From Streptomyces fulvorobeus (GTDB taxonomy: Bacteria; Actinomycetota; Actinomycetes; Streptomycetales; Streptomycetaceae): DNA of 64,000 bases. How positions within the stretch are numbered: position 1 is the first letter of the stretch; each line of letters opens with the position of its first letter. The notes under the pieces were generated by a model. The model was not told the origin of the DNA, did no database searches, and saw only the letters and a program-made list of their open reading frames with translations. Shown here one piece after another: positions 36,070-43,417 of the stretch. Location: assembly GCF_013167895.1 (NCBI RefSeq), contig NZ_BLWC01000001.1:1674001-1738000 (forward strand). Reading direction: 5' to 3'. A program made the translations under genes and the position numbers.

Positions 36070-36513
36070 ATGTCCCTACGCCTCGATCAGGGCCGCCCGT
36101 ACGCGCTGGCGGCGTTCCGCGTCGTCGTCGGCTTCCTCTTCGCCTGCCGCGGCGCCGCGTCACTCTTCGGAGTGCTCGGCGGCGACAGCGTCTCCACCGC
36201 GACCTGGCCCGGCTGGTACGCCGCGGTGATCCAGCTCGTCGGCGGCATCCTGGTGGTGCTCGGCCTCGGTACCCGGATCGCGGCCTTCGTCGCATCCGGT
36301 TCCATGGCGTACGCGTACTTCACGACGCACCAGGGTGAGGCCCTGTTCCCCCTCCAGAACGGCGGCGAACTCTCCGCGATGTTCTGCTGGGCCTTTTTCC
36401 TGCTCGTCTTCACCGGTCCCGGCGCCCTCGCCGCCGACGCGCTCCACCCGCGCGGTGGCTCCGCACAGGACGCCGGGCACCCGCGCGAGAAGGCGGCGGC
36501 CGTCACGGCCTGA
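36070..36513 (+). CDS. DoxX-family membrane protein
   Basis: 147 residues. RPYALAAFRVVVGFLFACRG starts helix 1. About four helices follow, with the family block YAAVIQLVGGILVVLGLGTR and SMAYAYFTTHQGEALFP. DoxX proteins are small quinone/redox-linked membrane proteins; in actinobacteria some work with SodA and a Sse rhodanese. A Cu/Zn-SOD-like protein is encoded convergently just downstream, which may be coincidental. Confidence 0.88.
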   Translation: MSLRLDQGRPYALAAFRVVVGFLFACRGAASLFGVLGGDSVSTATWPGWYAAVIQLVGGILVVLGLGTRIAAFVASGSMAYAYFTTHQGEALFPLQNGGELSAMFCWAFFLLVFTGPGALAADALHPRGGSAQDAGHPREKAAAVTA

Positions 36514-36524
36514 CCGTCTCTCCT

Positions 36525-36576
36525 GCCGAGGCGCGTCCGGCTCCCCGCCGCTCCGGGGAGCCGGACGCGCCTCGGC
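36525..36576. terminator. bidirectional terminator with 22-bp perfect stem
   Basis: A 22-bp arm (36525-36546, starting GCCGAGGCGCG) is perfectly complementary to 36555-36576 across an 8-nt loop. It sits between the convergent DoxX and SOD-like genes, 12 bp after one stop and 41 bp after the other. No U-tract follows, as is common for Streptomyces terminators. Confidence 0.8.
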
Positions 36577-36616
36577 GTAGGGGACGGGCGGTACCGGCCC
36601 GGCCCGCGAACCGGGC

Positions 36617-37273
36617 TCACACCCTCCCGTAGAGCCCGTACCCGCTGCCAGGCCCGTGCGCAGTGGGTGGCGTGTACGACCCGAACCGCACGGTGAAGCA
36701 CGCCAGCCGGTCGCCCGCGCCGCCCTGCTCGTCGTGGATGACCACCGACCGCGCGCCTCCCGCCCTGAAGTTCCAGGTCTGCCTGGCCTGCGCGGAACCG
36801 TTGCCCTTCGCGTCCGTCGTGAAGTCGAGCCACACCTCGTTGGCCGGGTCGGCCTGGGCGTCGGCCCGGTGCTGGTAGTGCGGTCCGGCCGCCTCCGGGT
36901 CGGCGCCGCAGGGGGAGGTGTGCACATGCATGCCGTAGGCGTGGCTCGGGAGCAGCCCGCGCAGCCGGGCGCCCACGACCGTTCCCGATCCGGTCGACTG
37001 CTGGGCGATCTCGATCCGGGCCGCCGCCGGGACACGCTTCGTGTCGTACGTGATCGCGCTTGAGGCGATGAACGCGTTGGGCGGCGCGAAGGACGCCTGC
37101 GACCGCGACCAGAACCCGCCGCCGGAGCCGACATTGCTCCCGGCACCGGTGTCACCGCCGGTGTCACCGCCCACTGCGCCGCCGACACCACCGGCCATCA
37201 TCACGAGAACCGCGGCTCCCGCCACCGCCGCCGCCGCCCGCCCGGCCCGTACGGATGTCCCTGCTGCCACCAT
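36617..37273 (-). CDS. secreted Cu/Zn superoxide dismutase-like protein
   Basis: 218 residues from ATG 37273, with GGGAG upstream. An N-terminal hydrophobic segment (AAVAGAAVLVMMAGGVGG) is a signal peptide or anchor. The Cu/Zn-SOD fold shows YGMHVHTSPCG (two metal His and the disulfide Cys), GPHYQHR, VVIHDEQGG (metal His) and CFTV (second Cys). One or more zinc-loop ligands look altered: DPANEVWLD replaces the usual GDLGN. It may therefore bind Cu only or lack full dismutase activity. The family clearly matches; the activity is less sure. Confidence 0.78.
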   Translation of the reverse strand: MVAAGTSVRAGRAAAAVAGAAVLVMMAGGVGGAVGGDTGGDTGAGSNVGSGGGFWSRSQASFAPPNAFIASSAITYDTKRVPAAARIEIAQQSTGSGTVVGARLRGLLPSHAYGMHVHTSPCGADPEAAGPHYQHRADAQADPANEVWLDFTTDAKGNGSAQARQTWNFRAGGARSVVIHDEQGGAGDRLACFTVRFGSYTPPTAHGPGSGYGLYGRV

Positions 37274-37431
37274 GTCCTGCTCCCTGCTCTCGTCGACCCC
37301 CCTGCCGATGCCGTTACGCACCCTCCCCGAAGTGCACATGAGCTGCACGACATCACCGACCCGAGGTGATGTCCAGGTGAATCGCGGGCGTACGCTGTAC
37401 AGCTGGCGTCGACACGAATCAGGGAGTAGCA

Positions 37432-38088
37432 GTGCTTGAGAGTGTCGGCGCGCTGACCGGCAGCCCATGGATCTACGCGGTGGTCGCCCTCTCGGTGCTC
37501 CTGGACGTCTTCCTGCCCGTGCTCCCCAGCGGGGTCCTGGTGATCATGGCGGCCGCGGCCGCTGCCGCGGGCTCGACCACGGTCGCCGGCGCGGCGGACG
37601 AAGCGACGCGGCAGGTGCCCTCCCTTCTCGTCCTGATCCTCTGCGCGGCCACCGCATCGGTACTCGGTGATCTCGTCGCCTACCGCCTCGCGTGGCGCGG
37701 CGGCGACCGGCTGGACCGGGCCATCGCCCGCTCGCGCCGCCTCACCACCGCGCAGGCACGTCTCGGCACGGCGCTCAGCCGCGGCGGGGGCGCGCTCGTC
37801 GTCATCGCCCGGTTCGCACCGGCCGGCCGTTCCGTGGTCTCGCTCGGCGCGGGCGCCGCACACCGGACGGTGCTGGAGTTCCTGCCGTGGTCGGCCCTGG
37901 CCGGCGTCGCCTGGGCCGGCTACAGCGTGGGGCTCGGCTACTTCGGCGGTCAGTGGATGGGCGCGACCTGGCTGGGCACAGCGGTCTCCGTCCTCAGCCT
38001 CTTCCTGGTGGGCGCCCTGGCGGCACTCGTCGTCCGCCGCCCCTCGGCAGCCGCGGACTCCCCGGCCCCGGCGGTCACCGCCGTCTGA
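37432..38088 (+). CDS. DedA/VTT-domain membrane protein
   Basis: 218 residues from GTG 37432. SPWIYAVVALSVLLDVFLPVLPSG at the start and the RFAPAGRSVVSLGAGAAH block with its membrane-re-entrant arginine are DedA/VTT hallmarks, as is the GYSVGLGYFGG segment. These proteins act as lipid scramblases/transporters (for example for undecaprenyl phosphate) driven by proton motive force. Divergent from the SOD-like gene with about 160 bp between. Confidence 0.85.
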   Translation: MLESVGALTGSPWIYAVVALSVLLDVFLPVLPSGVLVIMAAAAAAAGSTTVAGAADEATRQVPSLLVLILCAATASVLGDLVAYRLAWRGGDRLDRAIARSRRLTTAQARLGTALSRGGGALVVIARFAPAGRSVVSLGAGAAHRTVLEFLPWSALAGVAWAGYSVGLGYFGGQWMGATWLGTAVSVLSLFLVGALAALVVRRPSAAADSPAPAVTAV

Positions 38089-38114
38089 CGGCAGGGCCCG
38101 GCCCCGCCCCCTCC

Positions 38115-38339
38115 TCAGCCCGTCTTGGCGGCCCCTCGTATCTCCAGGCTGTCCAGCAGCCGGTGAGTGGCCCCGGTGATCTCCTCGACGGCTCGCTCGA
38201 AGGCTTCACGGTTGTGCGCGGCGGGCGCACGGAAGCCGGAGACCTTGCGTACGTACTGGAGGGCGGCGGCGCGCATGTCCTCCTCGGTCGCCACATCGGG
38301 GAGGGCGGGCGGACGGAGCGTCTTGATGCTTCGGCACAT
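38115..38339 (-). CDS. DUF2277-family small protein
   Basis: 74 residues from ATG 38339. MCRSIKTLRPP is the invariant N-terminus of the DUF2277 family. It is followed by the helical block AALQYVRKVSGFRAPA and AVEEITGATHRLLDSL. The function of the family is not known. In-frame codons upstream are not needed and lack the family pattern. Convergent with the DedA gene, 26 bp apart. Confidence 0.88.
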   Translation of the reverse strand: MCRSIKTLRPPALPDVATEEDMRAAALQYVRKVSGFRAPAAHNREAFERAVEEITGATHRLLDSLEIRGAAKTG

Positions 38340-38489
38340 GGGTCCAGTGTGTACCGGACCACTGACAACGGCAGGGCGGTCGGCCCCGCCGGGCCGCCGG
38401 GTTCTCGACCAGGTGGTGGTCGGGGCGTCGTCCATGGTCACCGACGAGAACGCCTTGACCGGCGGTGGTTCCCCGGGAGCGGGTATCCC

Positions 38490-38525
38490 CGGCCGAGGCG
38501 GCCGTATCGCACACCGCCTCGGCCG
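38490..38525 (-). terminator. 12-bp perfect-stem hairpin terminator
   Basis: CGGCCGAGGCGG and CCGCCTCGGCCG flank a 12-nt loop, 31 bp downstream of the stop of the minus-strand membrane protein gene at 38557. It fits a Rho-independent-type structure without a U-tract. Confidence 0.65.
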
Positions 38526-38556
38526 TGAGGAGCCCGCCGCGTGTTCCGCTGTGTTG

Positions 38557-38994
38557 TCAGAGGGCCGACTTGGAGCGGTAGGTGCACAGGGCCCAGATCA
38601 CGAAGACGTCGACGGCGATCGAGACGACGGCCCAGACGGGCTGGTACGGCAGCCAGATGAAGTTGGCGATGATGCTGAGCGAGGCCAGCCCGACGCCCAC
38701 TCCGCGGGCCCAGTCGGCTCCCTTCAGGATGCCCCACCCCACGACCAGCAGGATCACACCCAGAATCAGGTGGATCCAGCCCCAGGTGGTCGTGTTGAAC
38801 TCGAAGACGTAGTTGTTCACACGGGCGTACACGTCGTCGGCGGCGATGCCCGCGATGCCCTTGACCACGGAGAGGAAACCGTCCACGAGGAGCAGGACCC
38901 CGGCGAACATCGTTCCCCCGGCAGCCCATGCGCTGCCGCTGTCGCCGACATCGGCTCGCCGCGCGTTGCCGGGCGTGGGTGCTGACTGTGACAT
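38557..38994 (-). CDS. DUF7144-family four-helix membrane protein
   Basis: 145 residues. Four hydrophobic helices are visible: GGTMFAGVLLLVDGFLSVVK, WGWIHLILGVILLVVGW, GVGVGLASLSIIANFIWLP and VWAVVSIAVDVFVIWAL. The block DDVYARVNNYVFEFNTT between helices 1 and 2 is typical of the family, abundant in Streptomyces and often induced by stress. No catalytic residues. Monocistronic, with a hairpin after its stop. Confidence 0.82.
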   Translation of the reverse strand: MSQSAPTPGNARRADVGDSGSAWAAGGTMFAGVLLLVDGFLSVVKGIAGIAADDVYARVNNYVFEFNTTTWGWIHLILGVILLVVGWGILKGADWARGVGVGLASLSIIANFIWLPYQPVWAVVSIAVDVFVIWALCTYRSKSAL

Positions 38995-39201
38995 GAGGAC
39001 TCCTTTGCCGCGCCGGCCCCGACGGCCTTGCGGATCTGTCCTGCGCTGATGGGTCTGCGGCGATGTCCGTCCTGCGGTGCGTGACGCCCCTCAGGTGGGG
39101 TCCCGCCGCATGTCCGAGCCTGCGCGCCCCTCGTCCGCCCGGCCACCCGGCGGCACCCGAATGGGTGAGTCCACGCGGCGCGGCGTGGTGCACCGGCCGG
39201 T

Positions 39202-39417
39202 TCAGCTCCAGGTGTCGCGATCTCCACCGCGCCACTCGATCAGCTCGGGCTGGTCGAGATCGATCTCCTGGGCACCCGCGGCGAGCCCGGCCCGCCTCAG
39301 GAACGACGCCACGTCACCGCGCCCGTGCGCGAGCCCCACGATCCGCCCCCGCACGGTCACTCGCCGCCCTCCGGTGGCCGAGGGCGGGTACACGATCACG
39401 GGCGGATGACCGGACAT
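39202..39417 (-). CDS. small conserved hypothetical protein
   Basis: 71 residues if started at ATG 39417; an upstream in-frame ATG at 39513 would add 32 low-complexity residues. It reads PPVIVYPPSATGGRRVTVRG, then GLAHGRGDVASFLRRAGL and a final acidic segment EIDLDQPELIEWRGG. The balanced composition supports a real protein. I recognise no domain. Confidence 0.55.
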   Translation of the reverse strand: MSGHPPVIVYPPSATGGRRVTVRGRIVGLAHGRGDVASFLRRAGLAAGAQEIDLDQPELIEWRGGDRDTWS

Positions 39418-39528
39418 GTCCTCACGATGTCCCTCGCCCGGCCGCGACGCATCCCGGGCAGGCGGCCGCGCGGGGACCGGCCGTCCTGGCGCGGGTATCG
39501 CCGTCACCGTCAAGAGCGCGCCCCTCCA

Positions 39529-39543
39529 TACCCCGTAGGGGTA
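39529..39543. promoter_or_regulatory. CsoR/CstR-type operator candidate
   Basis: TACCCCGTAGGGGTA is a 6-bp perfect inverted repeat with a 3-nt centre, preceded by A. It resembles the ATACCCC...GGGGTAT boxes bound by copper- or persulfide-sensing CsoR/CstR regulators. It lies 104 bp upstream of the small zinc-ribbon gene at 39647 and could also affect the divergent gene at 39417. Confidence 0.5.
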
Positions 39544-39646
39544 GAGATCCGGCCACTTCGGCCCACGGACGGCTCAACCGGGGGCACGCTCCCTACGGTC
39601 GGCGGAATTCCAGCGGCACACGTCCCACCATGAAGGAGGAACCGAC

Positions 39647-39784
39647 ATGCGGTGTGGCAAATGCGGCGGCCGGATGAGTGAGAACGCCGGCGGCTGGTGG
39701 ACCTGCTGGGGCTGCGGCAACAGTCAGCCCTCGTATGCCGCAGTCCACCGGACGCCCCGGGTGCGCCGCCGGTTGCGGGCGTGA
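39647..39784 (+). CDS. 45-residue zinc-ribbon protein
   Basis: A small gene with an excellent ribosome site (GAAGGAGGAA, 6 nt before ATG 39647). The protein starts MRCGKCGGRM and continues WWTCWGCGNSQ, giving two CxxC knuckles 20 residues apart, a complete zinc ribbon. A basic C-terminus (RVRRRLRA) could bind nucleic acid. Because it is preceded by a CsoR-type box, it may respond to metal or sulfur stress. Confidence 0.7.
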   Translation: MRCGKCGGRMSENAGGWWTCWGCGNSQPSYAAVHRTPRVRRRLRA

Positions 39785-39855
39785 CGCACCTGGAGCGGGA
39801 GGATCACCGAGCGGCGGCCGGACACCGTCCCGGCCACCCGGTGATCCCTCGTGGA

Positions 39856-40101
39856 TCAGGAGCTCTCGGTGAAGAGAACGGACCAGGCGTAGCCGCTCAG
39901 ATTGTCGTGCGGAACCCGCCGCACCTCCTTGACCTGGCAACCGTCGTGGGCGTACTTGAGTGCGAACCTGTCGAGACGTTCCGCGTCGGACAGTTCTTCC
40001 ATGGAGAGCGGCGCTCCGATGACCAGGTCTTCGTGGAGGACTGCGCCAGTTGCGGAACCGTCTGAGCAGACCGAGCAGTGATGCGTTCTGGGTAGGGCCA
40101 T
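39856..40101 (-). CDS. small Cys-containing hypothetical protein
   Basis: 81 residues from ATG 40101. The N-terminus PRTHHCSVCSDG has a CxxC pair. The body is acidic: SMEELSDAERLDRFALKYA. It has a KEVRRVPHDNLSGYAWSVLF ending. No recognised domain. It follows the XRE-cupin regulator gene (94 bp apart, same strand), so they may share a transcript. Confidence 0.6.
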   Translation of the reverse strand: MALPRTHHCSVCSDGSATGAVLHEDLVIGAPLSMEELSDAERLDRFALKYAHDGCQVKEVRRVPHDNLSGYAWSVLFTESS

Positions 40102-40195
40102 ATCTTCAGTGTGCGCCAGTCCCGGCCGCCGCGGAGCCACCGGGCCCCCGCTCCGGCGTGCGCGGCCCCGGAACGGTCCGCCCGCGCACGCCTCC

Positions 40196-40795
40196 TCACC
40201 GCCCCGCCGCCTCCTCCACGGCGGGCCGGGCGCGGACGACAGCCTGGTCGCCCCTCGGTCCGAACAGGTGCAGGATCTCCACGGCGCTCGCACCCGCGGG
40301 GCCGAACCAGTGCGGCTGCCCGGTGTCGAACTCGGCCAGCTCCCCAGGGCGCAGCAGGTACTCGGCGTCACCGAGGAGGAGGCGCAGCTCGCCCGCGAGG
40401 ACGTACAGCCACTCGTAGCCGTCATGGGTCACCAGCTTCGGTTCGCGGGGCGCAAGCACCTGCTTGAACACCTGCACGCGCCCCGGGTACTGCGTCAGGG
40501 GTACGAGCGTGCTGCCGTGCGCCTTGCGCACGGGCGCGAGATGCACCCGCGGGTCGCCGCTCGCCGGTGCGGCGACCAGTTGGTCGAGGGCGACGCGGTG
40601 CTCGCGTGCCAGCGGGATGAGCAGGTCGAGGGTCGGGCGGCGTCTGCCCGACTCCAGACGCGACAGGGTGCTCACGGAGATCCCGGTCACCGCCGCGAGG
40701 GCGTCCAGCGTGAGCCCGCGGTCGCGGCGCAGCGCACGCAGCCGGGGTCCGATGCCACTCAGTATCCGTGCCAGTTCAGTGTCCACGTCCTCCAT
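40196..40795 (-). CDS. XRE-family regulator with C-terminal cupin sensor
   Basis: 199 residues from ATG 40795. The N-terminal helix-turn-helix is LTLDALAAVTGISVSTLSRL (about residues 29-48). The C-terminal ~110 residues are a cupin: HDGYEWLYVLAGELRLLLG and the second motif PGELAEFDTGQPHWFGP. Members of this family control exporters or catabolic genes after binding small ligands. Its own start codon sits at the edge of a 19-bp operator-like palindrome shared with the divergent MFS gene, so autorepression and exporter control are likely. Confidence 0.88.
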   Translation of the reverse strand: MEDVDTELARILSGIGPRLRALRRDRGLTLDALAAVTGISVSTLSRLESGRRRPTLDLLIPLAREHRVALDQLVAAPASGDPRVHLAPVRKAHGSTLVPLTQYPGRVQVFKQVLAPREPKLVTHDGYEWLYVLAGELRLLLGDAEYLLRPGELAEFDTGQPHWFGPAGASAVEILHLFGPRGDQAVVRARPAVEEAAGR

Positions 40796-40813
40796 TTTGC
40801 GGTCTCCGCAAAA
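40795..40813. promoter_or_regulatory. perfect palindromic operator between XRE-cupin and MFS genes
   Basis: TTTTGCGG-TCT-CCGCAAAA is an 8-bp perfect inverted repeat with a 3-nt spacer. It starts on the last base of the regulator's start codon complement and lies 97 bp before the MFS start. Such spacing suits a site where a dimeric XRE regulator blocks its own gene and the divergent promoter. Confidence 0.7.
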
Positions 40814-40909
40814 ATACTGGGCCGCTGCCGCCGTACGGCCGGACTCTTGCCCTGCACGTGACCTCCCGCCACGTGACTTCCGACCGCGACTTCGACCGTG
40901 AGGCAACCC

Positions 40910-42328
40910 GTGACGACGCCCACTCCAACCGCCCCGCCCCCTCTGAGCGCGCGCAGGCGCCGGACGGTGCTGGCCGTCTGCTGCCTGAGCATGTTCCTGG
41001 TGGGCCTGGACACCACCATCGTCAACGTGGGTCTGCCCGCGATCGGGCGCGGCCTGGGGGTCGGGACCCATGGTCTGGAGTGGACCGTGGACGCGTACAC
41101 CCTCGTCCTGGCCGGCCTGCTGATCTCCTCCGGCGCGCTGGCGGACCGGTTCGGGCGCCGGCGGGTGTTCCGGATCGGCCTGGTCCTCTTCGGCGTGGCC
41201 TCGCTGGCCTGCGCACTCGCCCCTTCGCTGGGCACACTCGTCGCGGCCCGCGCCGTCCAGGGGATCGGCGCCTCGATGCTCAGTCCGGTGGCCCTCGCGA
41301 TCGTGGTGAGCGCGATACCCGACCCGAGGGAGCGAGCGCGGGCGATCGGCGTATGGGCATCGGTCTTCGGCCTGAGCATGGCCGCGGGCCCTGTCACCGG
41401 TGGCTTCCTCATCGAGGCGCTGGGCTGGCGGTCCATGTTCTGGATCAACGCACCGGTCGTCGTGGCCGCCCTCGTACTCACCGCCCTGTTCGTACCGGAG
41501 TCCCGCGCACGGCGGGCACAACGCCTGGACCTCCCGGGTCAGGTGCTGCTCTCCCTGGCCATCGGAGTCTCGGTCGGTACGCTCATCGAGGGCCCGCGCG
41601 TCGGCTGGACGTCCCCGGTGGCGCTCGCGATGTACGCGTCCACCGCGGCGGTGACGTTCGCCTTCGTACACGTCGAGTCCCGCCGGCAGGAACCGCTGAT
41701 CGACCCCCGCCTCTTCCGCAACCCGGCCTTCACCAGCGCGGTCCTGGCCGCGGTGGCGGTCTTCGTGGCCCTGAACGTCGCGCTCCTGCTGAACACCCTC
41801 TATCTGCAGCAGACCCGCGACTGGTCACCGCTGGCCGCCGGAACGGCCACCCTGCCCATGGCGTTCGGAGCGACGGTCTGCGCTCCCTGGTCGGGCCGCC
41901 TGGTAGGCCGCACCGGACCACGCCTGCCGCTCGCCCTGGCCGGCGGCTTCCTCACGGCGGGCGGGCTCATCCTGACCGGACTCGAACAGGACACGAGCGT
42001 GCTGCTGCTCCTGCTCTCCTACCTGCTGATCGGCATCGGCTTCGGCTTCGCGAACGCCCCGATCACCAACACGGCGATCAGCGCCCTCCCACCCGCCCGG
42101 GCGGCCGTGGCTGGCGGGATCACCTCTTCCGCCCGCCAGTTCGGCGCCGCTCTGGGCATCGCCCTCGCCGGCGCCCTGGTAGCGACCACCGCCCCGGACC
42201 ACCTCGCCCACGCCTCCCGCCCGGGCTGGGCCCTGGTCGCGGCCTGCGGGACCCTGCTGCTGCTCCTCGCCCACGCCGCCCGCCCGAAGAAGCGCCTCAC
42301 TCACTCGGCGCCCGCACCAGCGAAGTGA
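40910..42328 (+). CDS. DHA2-type MFS drug exporter
   Basis: 472 residues from GTG 40910, which has GAGG 7 nt upstream; an in-frame GTG at 40898 would add four residues. Fourteen hydrophobic helices are expected. FLVGLDTTIVNVGLPAIG is motif D1, ALADRFGRRRVFRIG motif A, and GPVTGGFLIEALGWRSMFWI motif C of DHA2. It should expel drugs or dyes by proton antiport, controlled by the divergent XRE-cupin protein through the shared operator. Confidence 0.9.
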   Translation: MTTPTPTAPPPLSARRRRTVLAVCCLSMFLVGLDTTIVNVGLPAIGRGLGVGTHGLEWTVDAYTLVLAGLLISSGALADRFGRRRVFRIGLVLFGVASLACALAPSLGTLVAARAVQGIGASMLSPVALAIVVSAIPDPRERARAIGVWASVFGLSMAAGPVTGGFLIEALGWRSMFWINAPVVVAALVLTALFVPESRARRAQRLDLPGQVLLSLAIGVSVGTLIEGPRVGWTSPVALAMYASTAAVTFAFVHVESRRQEPLIDPRLFRNPAFTSAVLAAVAVFVALNVALLLNTLYLQQTRDWSPLAAGTATLPMAFGATVCAPWSGRLVGRTGPRLPLALAGGFLTAGGLILTGLEQDTSVLLLLLSYLLIGIGFGFANAPITNTAISALPPARAAVAGGITSSARQFGAALGIALAGALVATTAPDHLAHASRPGWALVAACGTLLLLLAHAARPKKRLTHSAPAPAK

Positions 42329-42354
42329 GCGCGGCCGGCTGAGGAACGGCGGCG

Positions 42355-42579
42355 TCAGGCGGGCCGGGGCACGATGCTCAGCGCGCGGTAGTCGTAGCCG
42401 TCCTGCTTGAAGCCAGGCGCTTCCCACCTGAGGTCTACCTGCTGCCCGGGGGTCAGCGTGCGGAACCCCGCCATCTCCAGGGTGGAGTAGTGCCCCCAGC
42501 ACCCGCCGGGGGTCTCAGGGGAGTCGAGCACTCCCCACCCTTCCTCATCGCGCCACTCGCGGACAGTCGCCGTCACCAT
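42355..42579 (-). CDS. small cold-shock-domain-like protein
   Basis: 74 residues from ATG 42579. The start TATVREWRDEEGWGVLDSPE mirrors the KWFNxxKGFG beta-strand of cold-shock domains, although the RNP aromatic residues are only partly kept (WGVL, GHYS). The C-terminal strands TPGQQVDLRWEAPGFKQDGY fit the fold. It could bind single-stranded nucleic acid. Convergent with the MFS exporter, 26 bp apart. Confidence 0.7.
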   Translation of the reverse strand: MVTATVREWRDEEGWGVLDSPETPGGCWGHYSTLEMAGFRTLTPGQQVDLRWEAPGFKQDGYDYRALSIVPRPA

Positions 42580-42735
42580 GGCTGGAATCCTAGGGCTGTT
42601 GGCCGACGGTTTCGGGCGCTCGAACCGCTCCCATGGGCTCTCCTCGCACCGTCGCATCGCGGTCTTGTGGACGTGACTGGCAGAGGCCAGACTCATGAGT
42701 CACCAGCAAGATGGTCCACGACATCGAGGAGAGTC

Positions 42736-43176
42736 ATGCGGCGTTTACCTTCGGCGCTGTTCGGTGCCGCAATTCTGGCCCTAGGGGCATGGGCCTCTCC
42801 GGCTGCCGCGTCCTCCCCTCAGGCTGCGGAAGATCTGTCCCCCGCGCGGACGACAGTCAATGAGCAGAAGTGCAGCGTCATCGGAACCGACTCCCGGCTA
42901 TGTCTGGCCTTGGTCAGTTCGACGTTCATCGGGCAGGCAACCGTCCACTACCCTCCGACGAACTGTGCCGGCTACCGTGTCTCCCTCATCGAGTGGTCCA
43001 CCGGCAGGCCGGTGGCATCCACCAGTCTCAGGCCCTGTAGCGAGACTCCCTCGAAACAGGTGACCGCCGACGCCTCGCGCTTCGCACAGCTGACGGCATA
43101 CGCGGAGTTCGTGATGTACAACAGCGCCGGCGCCCAGATCTACTACGGTTCCACCCCTCCGATCACCTACCCCTGA
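42736..43176 (+). CDS. small secreted hypothetical protein
   Basis: 146 residues from ATG 42736, with GAGGAGAG upstream. A Sec signal peptide ends at SPAAASS. Four Cys (QKCSVIG, SRLCLAL, PTNCAGY, LRPCSET) suggest two disulfides. The rest is a beta-rich extracellular domain with no recognised family. It is the last chromosomal gene before the integrated element, whose attL begins about 35 bp after its stop. Confidence 0.65.
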   Translation: MRRLPSALFGAAILALGAWASPAAASSPQAAEDLSPARTTVNEQKCSVIGTDSRLCLALVSSTFIGQATVHYPPTNCAGYRVSLIEWSTGRPVASTSLRPCSETPSKQVTADASRFAQLTAYAEFVMYNSAGAQIYYGSTPPITYP

Positions 43177-43211
43177 ACGCGTGGGTGACGGGCGGGAGCG
43201 TCCCGTTGGTC

Positions 43212-43308
43212 TCAGAAGTGGATGTCGAAGGCCCCCAGCCATGATCGGCTGGGGCCTTCGTACTGGTGGGCGCGGACGGTTTCGAACCGCCGACATCTGC
43301 TTTGTAAG
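43212..43308. repeat. left direct repeat / attL of the AICE (tRNA-Val 3' fragment plus terminator)
   Basis: Two parts are duplicated at 56534-56631. Positions 43263-43308 (46 bp) are identical to the 3' half of tRNA-Val, from CCA to the anticodon loop, and form the att core. Positions 43212-43262 carry a hairpin (43227-43259) homologous to the tRNA terminator on the right but with changes on both arms. There is no 5' half of a tRNA here, so this is the displaced chromosomal tRNA end. Confidence 0.88.
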
Positions 43309-43417
43309 TTCGGCCGGAGGTGGTCAAGGACCCTGGCGGGCCCGGCCGCGACTGCCGTCCATGGCTCTCCGGGGCTGCCGTTGTGCACCGACGTTGATGT
43401 CGGCCATGGATGTCAGC

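Noticed and set aside
43263-43308. A second tRNA-Val gene at the left element end
   Set aside because: Only the 3' half is present; the D-arm and 5' acceptor strand are missing, so it is the att remnant.
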